Below, one piece after another: positions 1 through 7,616 of a stretch of DNA of 64,000 nucleotides. The position numbers and the translations under genes are program-made. Each line of letters begins with the position of its first letter. The stretch's first letter is position 1. Below the pieces are notes generated by a model, which ran no database searches, was not told the DNA's origin, and saw only the letters and a list, made by a program, of their open reading frames with translations. The stretch is from Nannocystis sp. RBIL2 (GTDB taxonomy: Bacteria; Myxococcota_A; Polyangia; Nannocystales; Nannocystaceae): NCBI RefSeq assembly GCF_026626745.1, contig NZ_JAPNJW010000001.1, forward strand, positions 5,984,001 to 6,048,000, in the 5' to 3' direction.

Positions 1-190
<190 letters not shown>

Positions 191-359
191 GGGCACCGTC
201 CCGTGTGGCGGTTTGCAGTCCGAGGTTCCGAGCGACACCTGCACAAAGGCCAAATGGCCCGCTCCGAGATGGAGCCCCGTGCACAGCGTACAAGGATCTC
301 TTGCGAGGCGATTCGATGGCTCCGCCGTCACTCTCCTCGCAGCTCGTCGACAAGTTTTG
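191..359 (+). other. 23S-5S spacer
   Basis: This transcribed spacer of about 170 bases separates 23S from 5S. I see no tRNA fold or CCA-ended cloverleaf in it. It presumably holds the processing stems for the two rRNAs. Confidence 0.6.
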
Positions 360-475
360 CTGGTGGCTATAGCGGAAGGGCCACACCCGATCCCATCCCG
401 AACTCGGTCGTTAAGACTTCCAGCGCCGATGGTACTGCAGGGGAGACCCTGTGGGAGAGTAGGACGCCGCCAGCG
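360..475 (+). rRNA. rrf: 5S ribosomal RNA
   Basis: The sequence has the 5S landmarks in order: the 5' strand GCTGGTGGC pairing with the 3' GCCGCCAGC, then CCACACCCGATCCCATCCCG near 380-399, GAACTCGGTCGTTAAG, and the 3' arm GGGAGACCCTGTGGGAGAGT. The length of about 116 nt is normal. It lies directly before a strong intrinsic terminator, so it is the last gene of the rrn operon. Confidence 0.96.
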
Positions 476-480
476 CTATG

Positions 481-510
481 CCCCCTTCGTAAGAAGGGGG
501 CTTTTTTATT
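481..510 (+). terminator. Intrinsic terminator of the rrn operon
   Basis: An 8-bp perfect stem, CCCCCTTC/GAAGGGGG, with a GTAA loop is followed at once by CTTTTTTATT. This is the only classical hairpin-plus-T-tract terminator I found in the window, in contrast with the repeat hairpins at other gene ends. Confidence 0.95.
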
Positions 511-574
511 TGGGTCTCGCCAGGGCATGGGCGGAAATCTTCCCCTCGTGCCCGGCGTAGGCTATGCACTCCGC

Positions 575-2221
575 ATGCCCGGATCGCCCAGGAACTGGCT
601 CTTGGCACTCGGTCTCGCTGCTTGCGATTCGGCTCCGCAGACCGAATCGCCGGCCGAGCTGCCGACTCCCGTGATCGCCGAGCGGCGTTCGGAGACACGG
701 CTCCCGGAGCCGGAGCCGGAAGACTCGGCCGAGGCCCCCGGTGATGCCGGCGGCGACGATGGCTCTGCGCCCGATACGTCGGGGACGACCGTGGCCGAGG
801 CTGCGGTCCCAGCCGAGCCTGCAGCGGATGACGAGATCCGCCCGCCCGAGGGCTATGGCCTGATCCGTCCGCCGCTCGGCGTGCCGACGCCCGAGTCGTT
901 GAAGCTGCACGCCCTGGCCGGCTACGAGGTGGTGACCGTCTACTCCCGGCCAGACATGACCTCCGACAAGCTCGGGTATCTGCGGATCGGGACCCGCATG
1001 ATGGCGACCGAGAAGGTCGAGCACGAGAGCTGCAAGGGCGGGTTCTACGGCCTGCCGGCCGGCGGATATGCGTGTGCGAGCAAGGGCCTCCTGGTCGAGG
1101 CCGACAGGCCGCCGCCGATGAAGTACCCCCCGCCGGTGCCGAAGCTCGATCAGGGGCATCCCTACGAGTACGGCTTCGTGCGGCGCTGGAACAGCCCGAT
1201 GTGGTGGCGGATCCCGAGCGACCAGGAGATCTCGGCGATGGAGGTCCAGCGGGTCGCGCGGGAGGCGGAGAGGCTGGCCACGAAGGAGCCGCCGACCGAG
1301 GCGCCGATCCCGGCGGAGCCTGTCGAGGGCACCGCACCGCCGGAGCTGCCGAAGCCCGATCCAGTGCTCGCCGACGTGAAGCTGCCTTTGAGCCCGAACA
1401 CGCCGTGGCTCGAGCGCGGGTTCTTCCTGTCGCTGGGCGAGAAGGTGGTGGAGCGCGGCCTGACGTTCTACCGCACGGCCCGCGGAGCGTACGTCGCGGC
1501 GGGCGACATCTCGCGCTACGACGCCAAGGACTATGTCGGCGTCGCGCTCGATGAGCAGGGGATCACCTATCCCTTCGGCTATGTAAAAAAGGACACGAAG
1601 CTCCTGCAGCTGACTGCCGACGACAAGCTGAGGGCGACGAAGACGGTCGAGCGGCGGACCTTCCTCGACCTGACCGAAGAGACAGAGATCGCGGGACGCG
1701 CCTACATGATCACTGCGGATGGTCTGCTGGTGCGCAAGGACCATCTGCTCATCCCGGATCTGCAGGCGCTGCCGAAGGGGCTGGACCCGTGGGAGCGGTG
1801 GATCGACGTCAGCGTCTCGCAACAGATGCTCGTGGCCTATCAGGGCACTCGACCCGTGTACGTGACGCTGGTGTCGAGCGGGCGCAAGGGGACGAAGGAA
1901 GACCCGTACGAGACGCCGCGCGGGCGCTGGCGGATCTACAGCAAGCACGTGTCGACGACGATGGACGGCAGCTCGGCCACCGACGGCAACTACTCGATCC
2001 AGGATGTCCCTTGGACCATGTTCTTCTCCGGTAGCTACGCGCTCCACGGAGCGTTCTGGCATCGCAGCTTCGGAGCGGTACGCAGCCACGGCTGCGTGAA
2101 CCTCGGGCCGAGCGACGCGCGGTGGCTGTTCCACTGGAGCACGCCGCTTTTGCCGGAGGGCTGGCACGGGGTCAACGCGACCGACGAAAGCCCGGGCAGC
2201 ACCGTGGTCGTGCGCGACTGA
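575..2221 (+). CDS. Lipoprotein L,D-transpeptidase (YkuD family)
   Basis: This 548-residue protein probably cross-links peptidoglycan (3-3 bonds) or anchors lipoprotein to it at the outer face of the cell. ATG 575 starts a lipoprotein signal, NWLLALGLAAC, with the lipobox cysteine near residue 16. A Glu/Pro/Ala-rich linker follows to about residue 90, then an SH3-like module (SRPDMTSDKLGYLRIGTRMM). The YkuD catalytic domain is at the C-terminus, with HGAFW followed by the signature RSHGCVNLGPSDA; the nucleophile is about Cys507. The open frame runs upstream through the 5S gene, but that part cannot be coding. The last 40 or so codons are repeated twice downstream as non-functional copies. Family assignment is firm; the physiological substrate is not known. 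Confidence 0.9.
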   Translation: MPGSPRNWLLALGLAACDSAPQTESPAELPTPVIAERRSETRLPEPEPEDSAEAPGDAGGDDGSAPDTSGTTVAEAAVPAEPAADDEIRPPEGYGLIRPPLGVPTPESLKLHALAGYEVVTVYSRPDMTSDKLGYLRIGTRMMATEKVEHESCKGGFYGLPAGGYACASKGLLVEADRPPPMKYPPPVPKLDQGHPYEYGFVRRWNSPMWWRIPSDQEISAMEVQRVAREAERLATKEPPTEAPIPAEPVEGTAPPELPKPDPVLADVKLPLSPNTPWLERGFFLSLGEKVVERGLTFYRTARGAYVAAGDISRYDAKDYVGVALDEQGITYPFGYVKKDTKLLQLTADDKLRATKTVERRTFLDLTEETEIAGRAYMITADGLLVRKDHLLIPDLQALPKGLDPWERWIDVSVSQQMLVAYQGTRPVYVTLVSSGRKGTKEDPYETPRGRWRIYSKHVSTTMDGSSATDGNYSIQDVPWTMFFSGSYALHGAFWHRSFGAVRSHGCVNLGPSDARWLFHWSTPLLPEGWHGVNATDESPGSTVVVRD

Positions 2222-2740
2222 ACGTCGTCGCCGAGTAGCGAGGCGCGTTCGCGGCGAAGGAGCCGGCGAGCAGAACGACGGAGCCTTGGAGCGGACAGGG
2301 GCGTAGCTGGTGCTTGTCGGGCCGAGCGACGCGCGGTCGATGTTCCACTGGAGCACGCCGCTTTTGCCGGAGGGCTGGCACGGGGTCAACGCGACCGACG
2401 AAAACCCGGGCAGTACCGTGGTCGTGCGCGACTGAGGCGCGCCATCGCCGAGTAAAGAGGCGCGCTCGAGGCGAAGGAGCGGGCAGAGCGACGGCGCCTT
2501 GGAGCGGATAGGGGCAAGTGGTGCTTGTCGGGCTTAGCGACGCGCGGTGGCTGTTAACCACTGGAGCCGCTTTGCCGGGGGGCTGGCACGAGATCAACGC
2601 GACCGACGAGAGCCCGGGTAGCACCGTGGTCGTGCGCGACTGAACGTCGTCGCCGAGTCGCGAGGCGCGCTCGCGGCGAAGGAGCCGGCGAGCAGAACGA
2701 CGGCGTCTTGGAGCCGACAGGGCGTCAGCGGGTGCTTGAA
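2105..2740 (+). repeat. Three tandem copies of the transpeptidase 3' end
   Basis: A unit of 211-214 bp starting at GGGCCGAGCGACGCGCGG occurs at 2105 (inside the gene), 2319 and 2530. Each copy contains the codons for the protein tail (WHGVNATDE...), the TGA stop and about 95 bp of 3' flank with CCGAGT and GAAGGAGC. Copy 2 is close to copy 1. Copy 3 has indels near 2551-2575 that break the frame. This looks like tandem duplication followed by decay; copies 2 and 3 have no start and are not expressed genes. Confidence 0.9.
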
Positions 2741-2897
2741 GTGCCCAGCCCCATCGGTACGTCGCGCGAGCGAACTGCGAGGGCAGGAGGTTCGTAACGC
2801 TCTGCGAGCGAGACGTGCGCTTCCCGGGCGTGTCGGCGGAGCTGGTGCCGGCAGCGCCAGCACCCAGCGGTGGGCCAAATGCCGTCGAATGTCCGGG

Positions 2898-3434
2898 TCA
2901 GGCGCCGCAAGCGTCGATGGCGATTTTGCCCTGGTCGGTGCAGTAGTAGTTGCTGCCGTCGGGGAGGCAGCAGCCGATGCCGGTGACCGGGGAATTCTCG
3001 TCGCAGTCGTCGCCCTCGGCAGGGAGCGTCTCGGGGCACTCGATCGGGCTGACGCCGCCGGGTTCTTCGCCGACGAAGTCGCACGCGTAGTACTTGTTGT
3101 TCGGGTCCCACCCGCACTTTCCGAAGCCGCTACCGGTGGTGCTCGCAGTGGTGTCGTCGGTGGTCGCGGTGCTGGTCGTGCTCGTCGGCTCGGTCTCGGT
3201 CGTGGTCGGCGCCGTGGTGGTCGAGTTGGTCGTCGTGGTGTCGGTGTCACCCGTCGCCGTGCCGTCGGTGGTGCTTTCAGTGGTGGTACCGTCGGTCGTG
3301 GTGGCGTCGGTCGTGGTGTTGCCGGTGACCGAGTCGCTGGTCTCCGAGTCGGAGTCGGTGGTGTTCGTGTTGATGACGCAACCGGTGCTGACGACGATGC
3401 CGGCGATGGCGACAAGCGTAAGGTTCTTGGGCAT
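2898..3434 (-). CDS. Thr/Ser-rich lipoprotein with Cys-rich C-terminal domain
   Basis: This 178-residue secreted lipoprotein begins at an ATG with a good Shine-Dalgarno (GGAG six bases upstream). The signal is MPKNLTLVAIAGIVVSTGC, cleaved before Cys19. Residues 20-105 or so are almost only Thr, Ser, Asp and Glu (TTTDGTTTESTTDG and similar), a presumed extended and perhaps O-glycosylated stalk. The C-terminal 70 residues carry about eight cysteines (CGWDPNNKYYACDF ... GIGCCLPDGSNYYC), suggesting a small disulfide-stabilised domain. No function is recognised. It is the first of several stalked lipoproteins in the window. Confidence 0.8.
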   Translation of the reverse strand: MPKNLTLVAIAGIVVSTGCVINTNTTDSDSETSDSVTGNTTTDATTTDGTTTESTTDGTATGDTDTTTTNSTTTAPTTTETEPTSTTSTATTDDTTASTTGSGFGKCGWDPNNKYYACDFVGEEPGGVSPIECPETLPAEGDDCDENSPVTGIGCCLPDGSNYYCTDQGKIAIDACGA

Positions 3435-3559
3435 GAGTTTCTCCGTGGGCAAAAAGGGAGCGCGTCGGACGACGGGCCTCGAGCCGGATTCACCTGTGAA
3501 ACCGGCGCTGCGCGCGGCCATCGCTGGTAAAACGTCGAGCTCGCTGTGTCGCTGCTGGT

Positions 3560-4780
3560 TCAGCAGAGCTCGGGGCTTCGCGGGATGAAGGTCGCGTGCA
3601 GCGCTCGCACCGTTCGTGCTCGCTGCTCGCGCGTGACGAGGAAGGCCAGGCTGTGCGAGTCGGTGTAGACCTCGAGGACGGTGATCTCGAGCGCGTGCAG
3701 GCTCTCGTAAGCGCGGGTCATCACCTCGGGGTTCTCTTCGAGGCCGGAGCCGACGCAGCTCACCAGCGCGAACCCCTCGACGCACTCGATGCCGGCGAGG
3801 TCGCGGCCGAGCGACCGAGCGAACGCGCCGAGCCGGGCGAGCGCCTCGCTGCTGTCCGTGCGCTGCGCCTGGGACAGAAAGCCGGAGGCGCCGCGAGGAC
3901 CGATCCGCAGGTGACGCAGGCCGAGCGGGGCCAGCTTTCGGATGACCTCGGGGACATGTCTCGAGGAGCATGCGCTGAGAGACAGGTTGATCGCCACGAT
4001 GGATGCGTCCGAGGCGACCGCGCGGACACCGGGGCGCGTCGGCGGGTTCTTGCGGATGACGGTCTCGCCGGTGACGTCGGGCCGGCTGTGGCGGGCGTAG
4101 ATGGCGATCCCGCGCTCCTCGGCGAGCTGGACCGCCTGGGAGTGGAGGACCTTGGCGCCGGCACGCGCGAGGGCTTGCATCTCGCCGTACGAGAGGCTGT
4201 CGAGCCGCTGGGCGTCCTCGACCTCGCGCGGGTCGGCGCTGTAGACGCCGTCGACGTCGCTGTAGATCTCGCAGTCGGCGTCGATGGCGGCGGCGAGGGC
4301 GACAGCGGTGGTGTCGGAGCCGCCACGGCCGAGGGTGGTGACGTCGCGCTTGTAGCTGACGCCCTGGAAGCCGCCGATGATGACGATGTTGCCGGCGGCG
4401 AGCTCGTCGAGGACGCGGAACGGGCGGACCTCGACGATGCGCGCGCGGCCGTGCTGGTGGTCGGTGATGATGCCGCACTGCGAGCCGGTGAGGCTGATCG
4501 CCTGTCGGCCGAGCGCGGTGATCGCCAGCGCGAGCAAGGTCATCGAGCCGCGCTCTCCGGTGCTCAGCAACATGTCGAGCTCGCGCGCCGGCGGTGGGTC
4601 GATGAGCGCGCGCGCCATGGCCAGCAGCTCGTTGGTGGTCTGACCCATGGCCGAGACGACGACGACCACAGGTTGCACGGCGGCACGCTCGACCACCCTG
4701 CGAGCGCAGTGACGGATCCGCTCGAGGTCGGCGACGCTGCTGCCACCGAACTTCATGACGACCGGGGCGGGCGAGCTCAC
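3560..4780 (-). CDS. lysC: Aspartate kinase
   Basis: This 406-residue monofunctional aspartokinase phosphorylates aspartate, the first step to lysine, threonine, methionine and diaminopimelate. It has the N-terminal amino-acid-kinase motif MKFGGSSV, the substrate segment STGERGS, and the nucleotide/aspartate motif IYSDVDGVYSADPR near 180-195. Two ACT domains follow from about residue 260. GTG 4780 is preferred over ATG 4756 because TAAACC lies 7 bases upstream of it with TTGGGC 18 bases further. Oddity: the first ACT loop, which in the family reads roughly GTGMIGVPG, is here SLSACSSRHVPEV, written by two repeat units at 3951-3989, so feedback inhibition may be altered. Confidence 0.92.
   Translation of the reverse strand: MSSPAPVVMKFGGSSVADLERIRHCARRVVERAAVQPVVVVVSAMGQTTNELLAMARALIDPPPARELDMLLSTGERGSMTLLALAITALGRQAISLTGSQCGIITDHQHGRARIVEVRPFRVLDELAAGNIVIIGGFQGVSYKRDVTTLGRGGSDTTAVALAAAIDADCEIYSDVDGVYSADPREVEDAQRLDSLSYGEMQALARAGAKVLHSQAVQLAEERGIAIYARHSRPDVTGETVIRKNPPTRPGVRAVASDASIVAINLSLSACSSRHVPEVIRKLAPLGLRHLRIGPRGASGFLSQAQRTDSSEALARLGAFARSLGRDLAGIECVEGFALVSCVGSGLEENPEVMTRAYESLHALEITVLEVYTDSHSLAFLVTREQRARTVRALHATFIPRSPELC
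3951..3989. repeat. 14-bp hairpin units inside lysC
   Basis: Half unit GGGACA, then TGTCTCGAGGAGCA (3957-3970) and TGCGCTGAGAGACA (3971-3984) in exact 14-bp register. They are translated as part of the first ACT domain of aspartokinase. Confidence 0.75.
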
Positions 4781-4787
4781 GCGCCGA

Positions 4788-4817
4788 GGTTTACACCCTC
4801 GGAGGGCGGCGGCCCAA
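4788..4817 (-). promoter_or_regulatory. Candidate lysC promoter
   Basis: Read on the minus strand, TTGGGC (4817-4812) and TAAACC (4793-4788) are 18 bases apart. The hexamer ends 7 bases before GTG 4780, which would give an almost leaderless mRNA. Confidence 0.45.
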
Positions 4818-5411
4818 GTTTCACGGCCAAGGGCGGCGCTGGCGCCAGCGGAGACTCGGGGAGCTTGGCGGGGACCCTCGATGCTCTTGTCGAGTTGTTC
4901 GTCGGGGCCACTCGGCGTGGTCGGACTGCTCGTGGCGAGTCGATCCCCTCGATTGTGGGCGGAGGATGGGACGAGAAGATCCCGTACAAGTCGATTCGAG
5001 CTGGGGGAGGGGTTGCGGCGGCGGAAGTCTGTCCGAGCGACGTCGCAGTTCGCTTGGGAGCGAGGCGCGGAGCGGGCGGGACCGGAAATTTTCGTTCGAG
5101 CCGGCTCGCGCTGGAAGGGCCGCAACCGGCCCCGGCGCCTTCGAGGTTCCCTCGTCGAGCAAGGCGCGGAGGGGGCGGATGCGCCTGGCAGAGGAGGAGC
5201 TCGGGGGAAGGACTCCTGCCTTTGGGGTGAAGCTGCAGCGTCAGGCTGGCAGACGGAAAGTTCGCGCGATCCGGCTTCACAGCTCGCTCGGCGGCGCGGG
5301 TGTCCTTGCGCAGGTTCGAAGTTCGGCTGAACGGGAAGATGAGGAGGTTGCGCGTGATTCGGGGGATGAGTTGTCGAGGAGAGCGTCGCGGCGGACAGGG
5401 TAGAGAAGTGA

Positions 5412-5458
5412 GATGTCCCGAGCGACATGTTCTTTGGAGCACAGACTTGGGGACATGT
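5412..5458. repeat. 14-bp hairpin array, 3 units
   Basis: TGTCCCGAGCGACA, TGTTCTTTGGAGCA and CAGACTTGGGGACA run in perfect 14-bp register (5413-5454) and end in TGTA. This array lies in a divergent gap rather than at gene ends. Confidence 0.85.
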
Positions 5459-5676
5459 AATTGGCGCGCGGGGAGTGCGCGCGGGGCGCGAGTGAGCGAT
5501 GGTGCTTGCCGAGTGCGGCCACGTTGCCGTGATCGCGCCGTGCGGGTCGTTTCGCAGGGAAGGGTCGGCGCGCAAGATCACGGAGGGGGTGGGCGACGGG
5601 GGCGGAGAAGCGGCTTCCTGGGCGGCTGCCGGCCTTGACGTTGGGTTTGGCGCGCAGTTACAACCCCCCGGCGCGC

Positions 5677-6636
5677 ATGGAAGACTGTCCCTGGGATCCC
5701 GAAGGAGTGGAGGTCTGCCTCGATCCGGAGGGGCAGCTCGTCGACAGGCGGGCGGCGCAAGGGGTCGATCTGCGGGCGCTGTACAAGCGGCTGGTGGCCG
5801 CGCGGTGCCTCGACCTGCGGGTCGAGCGGCTCGGCTTGCCGATGTGGGTGTCCTGTGCCGGCGAAGAGGCCGTCTCGGTGCTCACTGCGATGCTGGCGGG
5901 GCAGGAAGACTGGATTTATCCGGGCGTCCGCGACTTCGCGCTGGCGCCGATCCGCGGCCTCGATCTCGATGACTTCGCGCGCCAGATCCTCGGGACTGCC
6001 GCGGATGGCGAGCGGCCCTACAACGGCCGGCCCGGGGCGCTCGCGGCGGCCGATCTCGGCATCGCCTACGCGCCCGAGCCGCTGGGGCTGCATCTGCCGC
6101 TGGCGGCCGGTCAGGCGCACGCGCAAAAGCTTGCCGGAAACGGCCGGGCGACGATTGCCATCTTCGGCGAGGGGCTGACGACGACTGCGCTCTTCCACGA
6201 GACCGTGGCGCTCGCGTCGGCTTGCGACTTGCCGCTCGTGCTGGTGTGCAAGAGCCAGCTGTGGCCCGAGGGCGCGCCGGCCGAGGCGGGCCTGTTGGGC
6301 GACAGCGTGGCCGAGCGCGTGAAGGCGTGCGGGTTGTGGTCGCGTCGCGTCGACGGGGCCGATGTCGTGGCCGTGCATGCGGCGCTCGACCAGGCGCTGC
6401 GGCGCGCTCGTGATGCGCGCGGGCCCGGGCTGGTCGAGGTGGTGGTGACGCAGCTGCACGCAGGGTCGGCGGAGTCGGACATCCCGGCGCACCGCGACCC
6501 GATCGAGCGGCTGCGTCGGCACCTCGACCGCGAGGGGCAGTGGACGCCGACGTTCCAGGACGTGATCGAGGCGGAGGTGCGGGGGCAGCTCGAGCGGGCC
6601 TTCACGCACGCGCAAGCCAAGGAGATTGGGCGATGA
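5677..6636 (+). CDS. 2-oxoacid dehydrogenase E1 alpha-like subunit, cofactor motif degenerate
   Basis: This 319-residue protein has the fold and collinear sequence of the pyruvate or branched-chain 2-oxoacid dehydrogenase E1 alpha subunit: ALYKRLVAARCLDLR, GQEDWIYPGVRD, LHLPLAAGQAHA. The thiamine-diphosphate signature GDG-X(26)-NN, which supplies the Mg2+ ligands, reads GEG (164-166) ... VCKSQ (190-194). The loop normally YHGHS(M)SD is LHAGSAESD, losing the second active-site histidine. Normal catalysis is therefore unlikely. ATG 5677 was chosen; a TTG at 5635 would add 14 residues with no support. It overlaps the E1 beta start by 4 bases, so it is translated as part of an operon with E1 beta, E2 and E3. 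Confidence 0.8.
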   Translation: MEDCPWDPEGVEVCLDPEGQLVDRRAAQGVDLRALYKRLVAARCLDLRVERLGLPMWVSCAGEEAVSVLTAMLAGQEDWIYPGVRDFALAPIRGLDLDDFARQILGTAADGERPYNGRPGALAAADLGIAYAPEPLGLHLPLAAGQAHAQKLAGNGRATIAIFGEGLTTTALFHETVALASACDLPLVLVCKSQLWPEGAPAEAGLLGDSVAERVKACGLWSRRVDGADVVAVHAALDQALRRARDARGPGLVEVVVTQLHAGSAESDIPAHRDPIERLRRHLDREGQWTPTFQDVIEAEVRGQLERAFTHAQAKEIGR

Positions 6637-7598
6637 GCACGCTCGAACGCTTGTCCACGATCGTCGCCGAACTGCTGCGCGACGATGTCCGCCGGGTGCT
6701 GGTCGGCGAGGATGTTCGCCAGGGCGGCATGCTCGGCCTGTCGCGCGCGGCGATGCGCGATCCGGGCCTCGCCTCGCGCGTGCTGGCGACGCCGCTGACG
6801 CCGGCCGCGAGCCTGGCCCATGCGACAGGTCTGGCGCTGGCCGGGCGGCGACCGATCGTCGCGCTGGGGTCGGCCACCGCGCTGCTCGAAGGCTATGCGG
6901 CGCTGCGCGAGCTCGGCCGGATCGCGGCGACCTCGGCGGGCGAGCGCAGCGCGCCGGTGCTGATCGTGGCGCCGACCGGGCCCGGGTTCGGGCTCGGGGG
7001 TGACGGCGCGGCCTCGCCCGACGGCGTGATCGCCGGCGTGCCGGGGCTGCGCGTGGCGATCCTCGGCGATGCGCGCGAGGCCGGGGCGATGCTGCGGGCT
7101 GCCGCCAACTTCGAGGCGGGCGAGGACCCGACGGTGCTCCTGCTGCCGCGCGCGCTGCTGCTGCGCGAGGTCGAGGACGGCGAGGTCGTCGAGACGCTGG
7201 GGCGCCCGCTGACCGCGGCCCGTTGCGTGCGCGAGGGCGCGGCGGCGACGGTGTTCGCGTGGGGCGCGGCGGCCGATGTCGCGTGCGCGGCGGCGGAGCA
7301 GTCGGGCCACGACGCAGCGGTCTACGAGCTCGGCGGCCTGGCGCCGCTCGACGTCGAGGAGCTGGTCGCGGCGGCGGCGAAGACCGGGAAGCTGGTGATC
7401 GCGCACGCCGGCGGGCTGTCCTTCGGGCCAGGTGCAGAGCTGGCGGCGATCTTCGCCGACCGGGCGATCCTCCACCTCGACGCGCCGATCGTGCGCGTCG
7501 CCGGGCGCGAGGGGCCGCTCGCCCGCGCGGACGAGATGTCGGGCTTGCCGAGCGTCGCGGCGCTCGTCGATGCCATCCACCGAGTCGTGACTTACTGA
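6633..7598 (+). CDS. 2-oxoacid dehydrogenase E1 beta-like subunit, catalytic Glu missing
   Basis: This 321-residue partner of the preceding gene starts at ATGA overlapping its stop, with GGAG 8 bases upstream. It aligns along its length with E1 beta (VLVGEDVRQGG, RVLATPLTPAASLAHATGLALAG, RRPIVAL). The E1 beta motif DTPLSE, whose Glu protonates the thiamine aminopyrimidine ring, reads ATPLTP here, with Pro57 in place of Glu. The following conserved EIQFxDF reads VALGSAT. The transketolase C-terminal domain is present (YELGGLAPLDVEELV). Together with the alpha changes this looks like a conserved non-catalytic E1 pair. Other 2-oxoacid substrates cannot explain loss of cofactor residues. Confidence 0.78.
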   Translation: MSTLERLSTIVAELLRDDVRRVLVGEDVRQGGMLGLSRAAMRDPGLASRVLATPLTPAASLAHATGLALAGRRPIVALGSATALLEGYAALRELGRIAATSAGERSAPVLIVAPTGPGFGLGGDGAASPDGVIAGVPGLRVAILGDAREAGAMLRAAANFEAGEDPTVLLLPRALLLREVEDGEVVETLGRPLTAARCVREGAAATVFAWGAAADVACAAAEQSGHDAAVYELGGLAPLDVEELVAAAAKTGKLVIAHAGGLSFGPGAELAAIFADRAILHLDAPIVRVAGREGPLARADEMSGLPSVAALVDAIHRVVTY

Positions 7599-7616
7599 TC
7601 AGGAGCCGGAGTCTTC

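Larger units (their letters stand above)
4781..5676. other. Gene-free region between lysC and the dehydrogenase operon
   Basis: About 900 bp with no supportable gene. Open frames on both strands have Arg/Gly/Ser-rich translations and no domain, typical of chance frames at this GC content. It should contain the divergent promoters. The only clear structure is the repeat array at 5412-5458. Confidence 0.6.

Noticed and set aside
191..359. tRNA gene in the 23S-5S spacer
   Set aside because: No cloverleaf, T-loop GGTTCGA or CCA end could be found.
203..574. N-terminal extension of the L,D-transpeptidase frame
   Set aside because: It would read through the 5S gene and its terminator; the lipoprotein signal begins at 575.
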